Of a stretch of 16,679 bases of DNA, positions 1 through 7,506 are shown piece by piece. A program made the translations under genes and the position numbers. The notes below the pieces were generated by a model. The model did not search any database, was not told the origin of the DNA, and worked only from the letters and a program-made list of their open reading frames with translations. Source of the stretch: Candidatus Omnitrophota bacterium (lineage in GTDB: Bacteria > Omnitrophota > Gorgyraeia > JABMRG01); contig JABMRG010000055.1 of assembly GCA_013202935.1 (NCBI GenBank), positions 1 to 16,679 of the forward strand. The letters are read 5' to 3'. The stretch's first letter is position 1; every line of letters begins with the position of its first letter.

Positions 1-558
1 GTTCATGCCTATGCTGGAACCTTCGGTCACAGGCTTAAGAACGAATGGATACTTAAATGGGGACACCACTAAGTCTGGGGACAGGTCCCGTAATGAGCAT
101 GGGGACACATCCCCCACTAAGTCTGGGGACAGACCCCGTTCATTTACATACCTAGAACCTGAGGGGTCTGTCCCCTTGCTGATACCCTTGCTGATAACCT
201 TATACCTAGGAACTGGAATACCATCCTTCTCAAAAACTTTTCGCGACAAGGCCTTATTCATTGCAAGACGGCTTGCCTGGGGCCCTGAACCTGTATATGG
301 TATATTCATACCCTCTAAGATAGACTGGATAGTTCCATCTTCTCCAAATCTTCCATGTAAAGCAATAAACGCAAGGTCTATTTTTTCTGCCAAAATATCT
401 CTCTTAACAGAATCGACATCTTTCGGGTCTATACAAACAGCATCATATCCTTGCGAGCATAATGCCTCGTATACAGCCTTTCCACTTTTTATAGAGATCT
501 CTCTTTCATTTGATGGCCCGCCAAGAAGTATACCTATTCTATCCTCTTCTTTTCTCAT
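1..558 (-). CDS. ddl: D-alanine--D-alanine ligase, 5' part (runs off the left edge)
   Basis: This gene makes the D-Ala-D-Ala dipeptide that MurF attaches to the UDP-MurNAc tripeptide, in the cytoplasm and at the cost of ATP. The minus strand from the ATG at 558-556 is open for 186 codons to the window edge; the family is usually about 300 residues. Visible motifs are G-G-P-S-N-E-R-E-I-S near residues 13-22, A-L-H-G-R-F-G-E-D-G-T around 80-90, P-Y-T-G-S-G and the ATP-grasp start K-Y-P-F-V-L-K-P (169-176) followed by E-G-S-S-I-G. The start overlaps the murB stop as ATGA (555-558), so translation is probably coupled. The oddity is residues about 126-167: a low-complexity stretch encoded by GGGGAC palindromes, with the peptide repeats R-G-L-S-P-D-L-V and R-D-L-S-P-D-L-V. 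From G-I-P-V-P to V-L-K-P there are 64 residues against about 38 in E. coli DdlB. The frame is kept, so function may survive. Confidence 0.93.
   Translation of the reverse strand, partial: MRKEEDRIGILLGGPSNEREISIKSGKAVYEALCSQGYDAVCIDPKDVDSVKRDILAEKIDLAFIALHGRFGEDGTIQSILEGMNIPYTGSGPQASRLAMNKALSRKVFEKDGIPVPRYKVISKGISKGTDPSGSRYVNERGLSPDLVGDVSPCSLRDLSPDLVVSPFKYPFVLKPVTEGSSIGMN
59..175. repeat. GGGGAC palindrome array (REP-like) inside ddl
   Basis: Four GGGGAC-type palindromes lie within 117 bases. Seen on the plus strand: GGGACAGGTCCC (78-89), GGGGACACATCCCC (101-114), GGGGACAGACCCC (125-137) and GGGGTCTGTCCCC (163-175). The last two are exact reverse complements, a 13-base inverted repeat around a 25-base spacer. 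The 19-mer CCACTAAGTCTGGGGACAG occurs at 66-84 and again at 114-132. The block 59-90 looks like a copy of 101-138 shortened by 6 bases and with a few substitutions, which keeps the ddl frame. Such short GC-rich palindromes in an AT-rich gene resemble repetitive extragenic palindromes, which in some bacteria are spread by Y1-type (REP-associated) transposases; that origin is inference, and no transposase is present here. Confidence 0.85.
174..197. repeat. 12-base tandem duplication at the edge of the palindrome array
   Basis: CCTTGCTGATA occurs at 174-184 and again at 186-196, a direct repeat with period 12. In the ddl frame it encodes I-S-K-G twice (residues 122-125 and 126-129). It directly abuts, and shares two bases with, the outermost palindrome arm, so it may be a by-product of the insertion or of strand slippage beside it. 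Confidence 0.7.
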
Positions 559-1454
559 CCTATTATCTTTACTTCCTCTTCCAGGCTTATGCCGAAATTC
601 TTGCGCACTCTTTTCTTAATAAGGGCTATAAGATACAGTATGTCTTTAGTCTGTGCGTGGCCTCTGTTGACAATAAAGTTTGCGTGCCTTCCTGAGACTG
701 AGGCATCCCCTATTCTCTTACTCTTAAGGCCACATCTTTCTATCAATTCGCCTGCACTTAAATTTCTTGCTTTAGGATTCTTGAATATGCATCCTGCGCT
801 GGGTGAAATATAATCCTGTGTTAAAAGCCGTCTTTCTATATAGCTGCTGGTATCTTTTCTTATGCTGTTTCTTTCTCGCTTCCTTAGCTTAAAGGTAACT
901 CCGAGAATAATAAACTTTTCGAGGCCGCTTTCTCTATACCCAAAACCTATTTGCCTGTTTTTAAATGTCCTAAGCCTGCCATTTCTGTCGATACATTTTA
1001 CATCCCTTATAATACCTGATATAGACTTACCCTGTGCGCCGGCATTCTGTATTATAGCACCTCCCACAGTTCCGGGTATACCTGCCAAAAATTCAAGGCC
1101 TCCTAAGGAGTTTCTCTCTGCTATATAAGAGAGCTTACTTAAAGAAGCTCCGGCACCAGATGCTATCTCCGTGCCACAAGCCTCTACTCCTCTAAAAAAC
1201 GGTGAAGAAAGCTTTATAACCAGTCCATCTATACCTTTATCTTTTACTATTATATTACTACCTGCACCTATTGCCAACAAAGAAACCCTTCTCTCCTTAC
1301 ATAATCTTAGACAGCCTGCTAAGGCCTCTATGGATTCAGGCTGAAACAATGCTGCCGCGGCACCGCCTGTGCGAATAGTAGTATATCTTCTCATAGGCAC
1401 ATTAAAGGATACTATTCCCTGTAAACTCTTAAGGCCCTTACCGTGTAACATCAT
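555..1454 (-). CDS. murB: UDP-N-acetylenolpyruvoylglucosamine reductase
   Basis: MurB is the cytoplasmic FAD enzyme that reduces UDP-GlcNAc-enolpyruvate to UDP-MurNAc with NADPH. The 299 residues show the FAD-binding segments G-A-G-S-N-I-I-V (63-70) and G-I-P-G-T-V-G-G-A-I (125-134), the segment G-F-G-Y-R-E-S (170-176), S-A-G-C-I-F-K-N-P (219-227) and the C-terminal L-E-E-E-V (291-295) that should hold the catalytic Glu. Length and the compact C-terminal domain fit a type II MurB rather than the longer E. coli type I. The position of the usual catalytic Ser in the G-S-x-F-K-N-P motif is Cys222. The gene overlaps the murC stop by 17 bases and ddl by 4. Two adjacent ATG codons (1454 and 1451) follow an AAGGAG sequence; the second is better spaced from it, so the protein may start one residue later. 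Confidence 0.96.
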   Translation of the reverse strand: MMLHGKGLKSLQGIVSFNVPMRRYTTIRTGGAAAALFQPESIEALAGCLRLCKERRVSLLAIGAGSNIIVKDKGIDGLVIKLSSPFFRGVEACGTEIASGAGASLSKLSYIAERNSLGGLEFLAGIPGTVGGAIIQNAGAQGKSISGIIRDVKCIDRNGRLRTFKNRQIGFGYRESGLEKFIILGVTFKLRKRERNSIRKDTSSYIERRLLTQDYISPSAGCIFKNPKARNLSAGELIERCGLKSKRIGDASVSGRHANFIVNRGHAQTKDILYLIALIKKRVRKNFGISLEEEVKIIG

Positions 1455-2829
1455 TCTCCTTTTTATCCTTTAGCATATGTATAAACTCACCTGATAGCCT
1501 TCCTATATCACCTGCTCCCAGAAACAGAAGCAAGTCTCCTCGTTTTATAAAATTCTTAAGGTAGTCCAGCAGCCTGGGCTTTGCTATATAGTTGACATTG
1601 ATCTTTTTTGTCTTTAGAACATCATCATATATATTCATGGAGGTAACGCCATAAATAGGTTTCTCATTAGCGGCATATATATCTGTTAATATAAGATAAC
1701 CTGCATTATCAAACGCCTGCGCAAACTCCTTCTTTAATAACTTTGTTCTTGAAAAACGGTGCGGCTGAAATACCACTATCAGGCGTTTATGCGGCATATT
1801 GCACGCCACCTTCAGTGTTGCTTTTATTTCTGTAGGATGGTGCGCATAGTCATCAACAACTGTCACCTCGTTGATTGATGCCTTTACCTGGAAGCGCCTC
1901 TCTGCGCCCATATACTGATATATAGCCGACCTTATTGCAGCTGGTTCAAGGCCGATAACAAGCCCGACTAATATAGCCCCAAGGGCGTTATGTATATTGT
2001 GTTCGCCTGGTATCCGTATTTTGAATTTTCCAAGGTCTCTATTTTTATAAATACAATTAAACTCTGATTCCAGGTTTTCTGTCTTTAGCTTTGATGCACA
2101 GAGATCGTTTTTCCTCGAGGTGCCATATGTTAATAGGCGCCCTTTAAAATATTTTGATATCTTCTTTATGTATGGATCCTGCCCCCAGCAGATAACCGCT
2201 CCATCTGGTTTTGTATTATTCATGAACTTAAGATACGCGTTTTTGATATCTTCTATATTCTCGTAGTAGTCCAGGTGCTCAAGGTCGATATTGGTAATCA
2301 CAGAATAATCAGGTTTAAGATAGAGAAAAGAACCATCCGACTCATCCGCCTCTGTAACAAAGTACTCTCCATCTCCTATAAAGGCGTTGCCATCAAGATA
2401 AGGGACAAGGGCGCCTACTACACCGCTCGGAGTAAGGTTTGCCTCTTTTAACATGGTCGATATTATAGATGAGGTTGTAGTCTTTCCATGTGCTCCGGTT
2501 ACTGCTATACATTTTTTCCCTTCCGCAAGAAAAGCTAAAAATTCGCCCCTTTTGAGCATAGGGATATTTAACCTTTTTGCCTCAGAGAGTTCTGGATTGT
2601 TACTCAATATGGCAGAAGAGTATACAACAATATCAATCTTTTTGATATTTTCCCAACGATGGCCTATATGTACCTTGGCACCTTCCTTAACAAGCTTATC
2701 TACTATGCTGCTGGATTTTATATCTGAGCCGCTTATCGTATGGCCTCTCTTAAGGCAGAGCCAGGCTATTCCACTCATACCTATTCCACCAATACCTACA
2801 AAATGTATATTTCTCTTGCTTCTAAGCAT
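1438..2829 (-). CDS. murC: UDP-N-acetylmuramate--L-alanine ligase
   Basis: MurC is the first Mur ligase; it joins L-Ala to UDP-MurNAc using ATP in the cytoplasm. The 463-residue length is normal. The N-terminal Rossmann motif V-G-I-G-G-I-G-M-S-G (11-20) binds the UDP-sugar, the P-loop G-A-H-G-K-T-T-T lies at 112-119, E-A-D-E-S-D-G-S-F at 160-168, T-N-I-D-L-E-H-L-D at 179-187, G-E-H-N-I-H-N at 275-281 and D-D-Y-A-H-H-P-T-E-I at 326-335, where the double His is typical of MurC. The ATG overlaps the end of murG by 8 bases and has GAGGA about 9 bases upstream, inside the murG tail. All key residues are present and nothing is truncated. Confidence 0.97.
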   Translation of the reverse strand: MLRSKRNIHFVGIGGIGMSGIAWLCLKRGHTISGSDIKSSSIVDKLVKEGAKVHIGHRWENIKKIDIVVYSSAILSNNPELSEAKRLNIPMLKRGEFLAFLAEGKKCIAVTGAHGKTTTSSIISTMLKEANLTPSGVVGALVPYLDGNAFIGDGEYFVTEADESDGSFLYLKPDYSVITNIDLEHLDYYENIEDIKNAYLKFMNNTKPDGAVICWGQDPYIKKISKYFKGRLLTYGTSRKNDLCASKLKTENLESEFNCIYKNRDLGKFKIRIPGEHNIHNALGAILVGLVIGLEPAAIRSAIYQYMGAERRFQVKASINEVTVVDDYAHHPTEIKATLKVACNMPHKRLIVVFQPHRFSRTKLLKKEFAQAFDNAGYLILTDIYAANEKPIYGVTSMNIYDDVLKTKKINVNYIAKPRLLDYLKNFIKRGDLLLFLGAGDIGRLSGEFIHMLKDKKENDVTR

Positions 2830-3919
2830 TCAGAAGTTCCTCTATCTGATCAGACATTTTAGATGCAGCATCTATCTTTGCGAGTGAACGCATACTAGAA
2901 CTCATCTCTCTCATCTTCTCTTCATTATCAATAATATCGAATATCTCACTCCTAAGCTCTTTAGGCGATATCCTATTCTCTTCAACTACAACCGCCCCGC
3001 CTGAGCCTGCTATGGCCTCGGCATTATCCTTCTGGTGATATCCCGCCCAGGGGTATGGAATAAGTATAGCGGGCAGGCCGAATACTGCTATCTCAGAAGC
3101 GGTAGTTGCGCCGGCACGGCATATGATAAGATCTGCTGCCTTGTAGTAAATATGCATCGTCTCATAAAATGTATTTACTACATGTTCCACACCACTGATC
3201 CTGTACTCTCTTGAAACCTGCTCAAGGTCTTTCTTGCCGCATACATGTATTATCTGTATCCTCTTTCTCTGGAGTTCATCTAGTTCTACCAGGACTTTCA
3301 TTATTAAGCTATTTATTGCAGGTGCACCCCTGCTTCCACCAAGAACTAAAATGGTCTTTTTGTTTCTAGATAGGCCCAGGCGAGCTTTTGCTTGGGCTTT
3401 CGTGAGACTCTTTAATCCTTCTAAGAGGCTGGGCCTTAAGGGATTTCCTGTTACAATATACTTTTTGCTCTTATCCATCAGCCTATGTGAAAAACTCAAA
3501 AATACCTTATCCGCCTTTTTTAAAAGAATCTTGTTTGCCCTGCCTAGTGAAACGTTCTGTTCATGTATAATAGTCTTTATATTGTTAGATTTAGCGACAG
3601 AGACTATTGGCCCTGATATATAGGCGCCGAATCCTACTACGATATTAGGGTTTAATAACCTGATTAGATCTTCTGCGTCATAACGAGCCAGCAGCAATTT
3701 TGGAAAAAATATTAACCAATTTATAGAAAATCCGTATGGCATCTTTGGCACACTTAAGACCTCATAGTTAAAACCCGCGGTCTCAATCATATTGACTGCA
3801 CTTATACTGTCATTGGTAACAAAGCTTATATTATACCCCCTGGATTTAAGCTCTTTGCCAAGTGCTATTGCAGGAAATATATGCCCGCCTGTCCCACCTG
3901 ATACGATAAGTATATTCAC
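2822..3919 (-). CDS. murG: UDP-GlcNAc:lipid I N-acetylglucosaminyltransferase
   Basis: MurG is a peripheral inner-membrane GT-B enzyme (family GT28) that adds GlcNAc to lipid I to form lipid II. The 365 residues begin with the family signature G-G-T-G-G-H-I-F-P (8-16), followed by H-E-Q-N (119-122), the hinge-side loop G-G-S-R-G-A (194-199) and the UDP-binding C-R-A-G-A-T-T-A-S-E (267-276) with A-G-Y-H-Q-K-D-N-A (292-300). The start codon is GTG (3919-3917), supported by GAAGG about 6 bases upstream and by the fact that the glycine-rich signature begins only 7 residues in. It follows ftsW after 15 bases and overlaps murC by 8. Confidence 0.96.
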   Translation of the reverse strand: MNILIVSGGTGGHIFPAIALGKELKSRGYNISFVTNDSISAVNMIETAGFNYEVLSVPKMPYGFSINWLIFFPKLLLARYDAEDLIRLLNPNIVVGFGAYISGPIVSVAKSNNIKTIIHEQNVSLGRANKILLKKADKVFLSFSHRLMDKSKKYIVTGNPLRPSLLEGLKSLTKAQAKARLGLSRNKKTILVLGGSRGAPAINSLIMKVLVELDELQRKRIQIIHVCGKKDLEQVSREYRISGVEHVVNTFYETMHIYYKAADLIICRAGATTASEIAVFGLPAILIPYPWAGYHQKDNAEAIAGSGGAVVVEENRISPKELRSEIFDIIDNEEKMREMSSSMRSLAKIDAASKMSDQIEELLNA

Positions 3920-3934
3920 CCCGAACCTTCTTTT

Positions 3935-5020
3935 TTATTTTCTGTGTCGTGCTATGTTCAACAAGAGCCCTACGCTCACCATACTATAGACTAAGGATGT
4001 GCCACCATAACTGATAAATGGGAGTGGAAGTCCTTTTGTTGGCACAGAGCCTGTGACTGCCGCTATATTTATTATTGCCTGTAGTGCTATCATGGTCACA
4101 AGTCCAAATGCAAGAAACTGCCCAAAGAGATCCCTTGCTGAATAGGCTATTCTAAAACCAAGATATATAAAAGCTCCAAAAAGAACAACTACGCCTAATG
4201 TTCCCACAAGCCCAAGCTCCTCTCCAATTATAGAGAATATAAAATCTGTGTGTGCTTCGGGCAAATAGAACAACTTCTGCTTAGAATGTGCAAGCCCTAC
4301 TCCAAAAAGCCCTCCTGAGCCCAGGGCAATAAAAGATTGTATTATCTGAAAACCTGTCCCCCTCGGATCGGCCCAGGGGTTTAAAAAAGCGGTTATCCTC
4401 TTTATGCGATAAGGTTTCATAGCTATCAGTCCTATAACTGCCAAAACTCCGGGAAGCGTAATAAGGCCTATCTGTTTCATATTAACACCTGCAACAAACG
4501 CCATTATTATAATCATTGCTGCCAACGCCATAGCTGTTCCTAAATCAGGCTCAAGCAGTATCAGAAAAACTGCTATACCTAGAACAGTCATAAGCGGAAG
4601 AAAACCATAGATAAAGTCGGATATCTCAGACTGTTTTCGTGATAACACATCTGCCGCATAAAAGACCAGGGCCATCTTGGCAATCTCTGATGGCTGAAAA
4701 CTGACCGGCCCAAAAGCTATCCAGCGCCTGGCTCCTCCCGCGGCTCTACTAAGGCCTGGTATAAAGACTGTCACCAGAAGCAGCATGGAGAGTAAAAGAA
4801 CGGGTTTTATGTATCTCCTGAATTTTGTGTAATCGACACTCATGCATGAGGCTGCCAATACAAAACCTATAAAAAGATAGAGAACGTGTCTCTTTAAAAA
4901 ATATGCGCTATCTCCATATTTCTCATACGCGAAGACAGAGCTTGCGGAATATATCATTATTGTACCAACAACAACTAAGATTACTGTTACTATAAATAGG
5001 CGTATTCTAGTCTCTCTCAT
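3935..5020 (-). CDS. ftsW: Septal peptidoglycan polymerase, SEDS family
   Basis: FtsW is a multi-pass inner-membrane glycosyltransferase that polymerises lipid II at the division site together with FtsI. The 361 residues contain about ten hydrophobic segments. SEDS motifs are clear: G-A-R-R-W-I-A-F-G-P (96-105) with Q-P-S-E-I-A-K (109-115), E-P-D-L-G-T-A (157-163), N-P-W-A-D-P-R-G-T-G-F-Q (214-225), and Y-L-P-E-A-H-T-D-F-I-F, in which Asp259 corresponds to the catalytic Asp of the family. The C-terminal P-F-I-S-Y-G-G-T-S is present. FtsW is preferred to RodA because of the position between murD and murG and the neighbouring ftsI. It is shorter than E. coli FtsW, lacking the long cytoplasmic ends. 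The start has AGGA 4 bases upstream; murD ends 12 bases before it. Confidence 0.95.
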   Translation of the reverse strand: MRETRIRLFIVTVILVVVGTIMIYSASSVFAYEKYGDSAYFLKRHVLYLFIGFVLAASCMSVDYTKFRRYIKPVLLLSMLLLVTVFIPGLSRAAGGARRWIAFGPVSFQPSEIAKMALVFYAADVLSRKQSEISDFIYGFLPLMTVLGIAVFLILLEPDLGTAMALAAMIIIMAFVAGVNMKQIGLITLPGVLAVIGLIAMKPYRIKRITAFLNPWADPRGTGFQIIQSFIALGSGGLFGVGLAHSKQKLFYLPEAHTDFIFSIIGEELGLVGTLGVVVLFGAFIYLGFRIAYSARDLFGQFLAFGLVTMIALQAIINIAAVTGSVPTKGLPLPFISYGGTSLVYSMVSVGLLLNIARHRK

Positions 5021-5032
5021 CTTATCCTGCTG

Positions 5033-6412
5033 TTACGAGGAGTGGAGTGACGCAGCAATTCCCGCTTTTAAACTTGCTACTGACTCTTTAAATATATCCC
5101 CGCGCTCTTTGTAGTCTTTGTACATATCAAAACTTGCACACATAGGTGACAGAAGAACTATATCACCGGTGCTTGCCTTATCAAGAGATATAGAAACAGC
5201 CTTATTCATATCATCAGCATCAGATATCTCTACACTGCCTTTTAAACTTCTTCTTATCTTCTCTTTCGCCTCTCCTATAAGAACGAGCGACTTTACTTTA
5301 TCTGCAATAAGCTCTTTTATGCTGGTAAAATCGCTTCCCTTATCTCTTCCCCCAGCTATAAGTATTACTTCTTTCCCTGCGCATGAAGATAATGCAGCCC
5401 TGCATGCATCTACTGTTGTCGCTTTTGAATCATCTATAAACTCTACTCCGTTTATTTCTGCTACTCTTTCAAAGCGGTGGTCCAGGCCCTTAAAAGTATG
5501 CAGAACTTCTTTCATCGCCTCTACTGTAGCCCCTTGAAAGTGTGCGGATAGGCATGCGGATAATATGTTGGATATATTATGCTCACCTTTTAGCTTTATA
5601 TCTTTAATGCTGCATATATTATCTTTTTTACCATCAATATCAAGAAAGAGCCTCTCTCCTTCGCAGTAGGCACCATTTACCTTATCAGAGGTGCTGAAAA
5701 AGTAGCATTTTGAAGCTATCTTTTCATCCAAAGCTCTTAGGTTATCGTCGTCAAAATTCAGCAGAACAAAATCATCTTCCTTCTGGTTTTTATAAATATT
5801 CTTCTTCGAGTCAAAGTAGTCTTTAAAATCAGGATGCCAGTCAAAGTGATTCTGCGTAATATTTGTTATACACGCGACCTTTGGCCTAAAATCCCTTATT
5901 CTCTTGAGCTGGAATGAACTTACCTCAAGCACAACCACCTGTTCATTGGTAGTATCTGCGGCCTCCTCACAAAAAGCCTCCCCTATATTTCCGCAAAGCA
6001 GGGAATCTTTGCCTGATGCTTTTAACATAAGGTCGATCAATGTAACCGTGGTGGTCTTACCATTAGTCCCGGTAACAGCTATTATCGGCGCTTTGCAGGA
6101 GAGGTAACCAAGCTCTATTTCACTTATCACAGGTATTGAATTGGCTCTGGCCGCCTGTATAAGAGGTGAATCATCCTTTACCCCTGGGCTTACAACCATA
6201 AGCTCTGCAACCTTAATAAATTCCTCTGTATATTTTTCAAGCTCTACAGAAATACCTTTTTCTTCCAATTCTGATTTAGTGGCCTTAAGCTCGTCTGATA
6301 TTGATGAATCTGTAGCATAGACAACCGCCCCCTTCTCTCTCAAAAGAAGCGAAGCAGCTCTTCCGCTTATACCTAAACCGACTACTGTTACTTTCTTATC
6401 ATTCAATTCCAT
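5033..6412 (-). CDS. murD: UDP-N-acetylmuramoyl-L-alanine--D-glutamate ligase
   Basis: MurD adds D-Glu to UDP-MurNAc-L-Ala in the cytoplasm. The 459 residues show the N-terminal nucleotide-sugar fold with V-G-L-G-I-S-G-R (11-18), P-loop G-T-N-G-K-T-T-T (115-122), E-V-S-S-F-Q-L (163-169), N-I-T-Q-N-H-F-D (184-191), G-E-H-N-I-S-N (276-282), G-L-D-H-R-F-E (309-315), D-D-S-K-A-T-T (327-333) and L-S-P-M-C-A-S-F-D (421-429). S-S-F-Q-L and C-A-S-F-D are diagnostic for MurD among the Mur ligases. D-S-K-A-T is normally followed by Asn, and here it is Thr333. It starts 2 bases after the mraY stop with no good ribosome binding site, so coupled translation is likely. Confidence 0.96.
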   Translation of the reverse strand: MELNDKKVTVVGLGISGRAASLLLREKGAVVYATDSSISDELKATKSELEEKGISVELEKYTEEFIKVAELMVVSPGVKDDSPLIQAARANSIPVISEIELGYLSCKAPIIAVTGTNGKTTTVTLIDLMLKASGKDSLLCGNIGEAFCEEAADTTNEQVVVLEVSSFQLKRIRDFRPKVACITNITQNHFDWHPDFKDYFDSKKNIYKNQKEDDFVLLNFDDDNLRALDEKIASKCYFFSTSDKVNGAYCEGERLFLDIDGKKDNICSIKDIKLKGEHNISNILSACLSAHFQGATVEAMKEVLHTFKGLDHRFERVAEINGVEFIDDSKATTVDACRAALSSCAGKEVILIAGGRDKGSDFTSIKELIADKVKSLVLIGEAKEKIRRSLKGSVEISDADDMNKAVSISLDKASTGDIVLLSPMCASFDMYKDYKERGDIFKESVASLKAGIAASLHSS

Positions 6413-6414
6413 TC

Positions 6415-7506
6415 TTATCGCAATTTTAATGTTGCCAGTGTAAATAGCGCTAATATTGCAGCGACTATCCAGAAACGGATAACTATCTTCGGCTCATGCC
6501 ACCCCTTCATCTGAAGATGGTGATGGAATGGCGCCATAAGAAAGATCCTGCGCCGCCTCAATTTAAACGACCCTACCTGCAGTATAACAGATATAGCCTC
6601 AAAGACAAATATACCACCTACTACTAAAAGTAACATCTCTTTCTTTATGCATGCTGCGACAACCCCTATGCCACCTCCTAATGCCAGTGCGCCTACATCC
6701 CCCATAAATACACTTGCAGGATAAGAGTTGAACCACAAGAACCCAAGTCCTGCACCAACTATAGCAGCACAAAATATAGCAAGCTCACCTGAACCAGGTA
6801 CATATCTTATGAAAAGGTACTCAGAGAAATTGACATTGCCCACAACATAACTTATAACCATATAAGCAAGGGCAACCATTATCATACAGCCTATAGCCAG
6901 GCCGTCAAGGCCATCGGTCAGATTTACAGCATTGGATGTGCCTACTACCACACACATAACAAATAATATATAGATGATACCTATATCCAGGATCGCCTCT
7001 TTAAAAAACGGAAAATGTATCGTGCTGCCGACATTCTTATCAAAAAAGAGTATAGATCCGAGCACCAATCCCAATATGACCTGTCCAATAAATTTGGTTC
7101 TTTTACTTAACCCGTCACCGTCTTTTCTCTTGAGCTTGATATAGTCATCGAGAAAACCTACTATACCAAGCCAGGTAGTAGTAAATATAGTAAGCCAGAT
7201 ATAACGGTTGTCGAGACGAGCCCATAAGAATGTGGATAAGAGAATTGCAACAAGCATAAGTATGCCACCCATTGTAGGGGTACCTTCCTTATGCTTATGT
7301 AATGGGTATATTCCAGGTACTTCTTCTTCGCTGCGTATATACTCGCCGATATGCAGTCTCTTTAGCGTCTTGATAATAAACGGCCCCAAGATAATACTTA
7401 AGAGAAAAGCGGTAATAGTAGCCCCTACTGTTCGGAATGTTATATAACGAAAGACATTAAATCCAAAAAATATATCCCTTAGTGGGTAGAGCAGGTGATA
7501 AAGCAA
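6415..7506 (-). CDS. mraY: Phospho-N-acetylmuramoyl-pentapeptide transferase
   Basis: MraY is an integral membrane enzyme that transfers phospho-MurNAc-pentapeptide to undecaprenyl phosphate, giving lipid I. The 363 residues carry about ten membrane segments and the family motifs G-T-P-T-M-G-G (75-81), G-F-L-D-D-Y (117-122) with the Mg-binding Asp120/121, N-A-V-N-L-T-D-G-L-D-G-L-A (192-204), F-M-G-D-V-G-A-L (267-274) with Asp270, and A-P-F-H-H-H (325-330). The start is read as TTG (7506-7504): it matches the normal MraY N-terminus (G-F-N-V-F-x-Y-x-T-F-R at 15-25) and follows a GGAGG. The gene overlaps murF by 28 bases, so the first ten codons lie inside murF. Confidence 0.96.
   Translation of the reverse strand: MLYHLLYPLRDIFFGFNVFRYITFRTVGATITAFLLSIILGPFIIKTLKRLHIGEYIRSEEEVPGIYPLHKHKEGTPTMGGILMLVAILLSTFLWARLDNRYIWLTIFTTTWLGIVGFLDDYIKLKRKDGDGLSKRTKFIGQVILGLVLGSILFFDKNVGSTIHFPFFKEAILDIGIIYILFVMCVVVGTSNAVNLTDGLDGLAIGCMIMVALAYMVISYVVGNVNFSEYLFIRYVPGSGELAIFCAAIVGAGLGFLWFNSYPASVFMGDVGALALGGGIGVVAACIKKEMLLLVVGGIFVFEAISVILQVGSFKLRRRRIFLMAPFHHHLQMKGWHEPKIVIRFWIVAAILALFTLATLKLR

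Noticed and set aside
59..175. Possible CRISPR array
   Set aside because: The repeats are palindromic, of unequal length, without spacers of regular size, and lie inside an open coding frame.
5..619. Open frame of 204 codons on the plus strand
   Set aside because: It lies opposite ddl and the end of murB, which have clear family motifs on the minus strand. It is long only because the palindromic repeats are open in both directions; no ribosome site or family resemblance was seen.
5118..5537. Plus-strand open frame of 139 codons opposite murD
   Set aside because: It is a shadow of the conserved C-terminal part of murD; the translation is Ser/Leu-rich without motifs.
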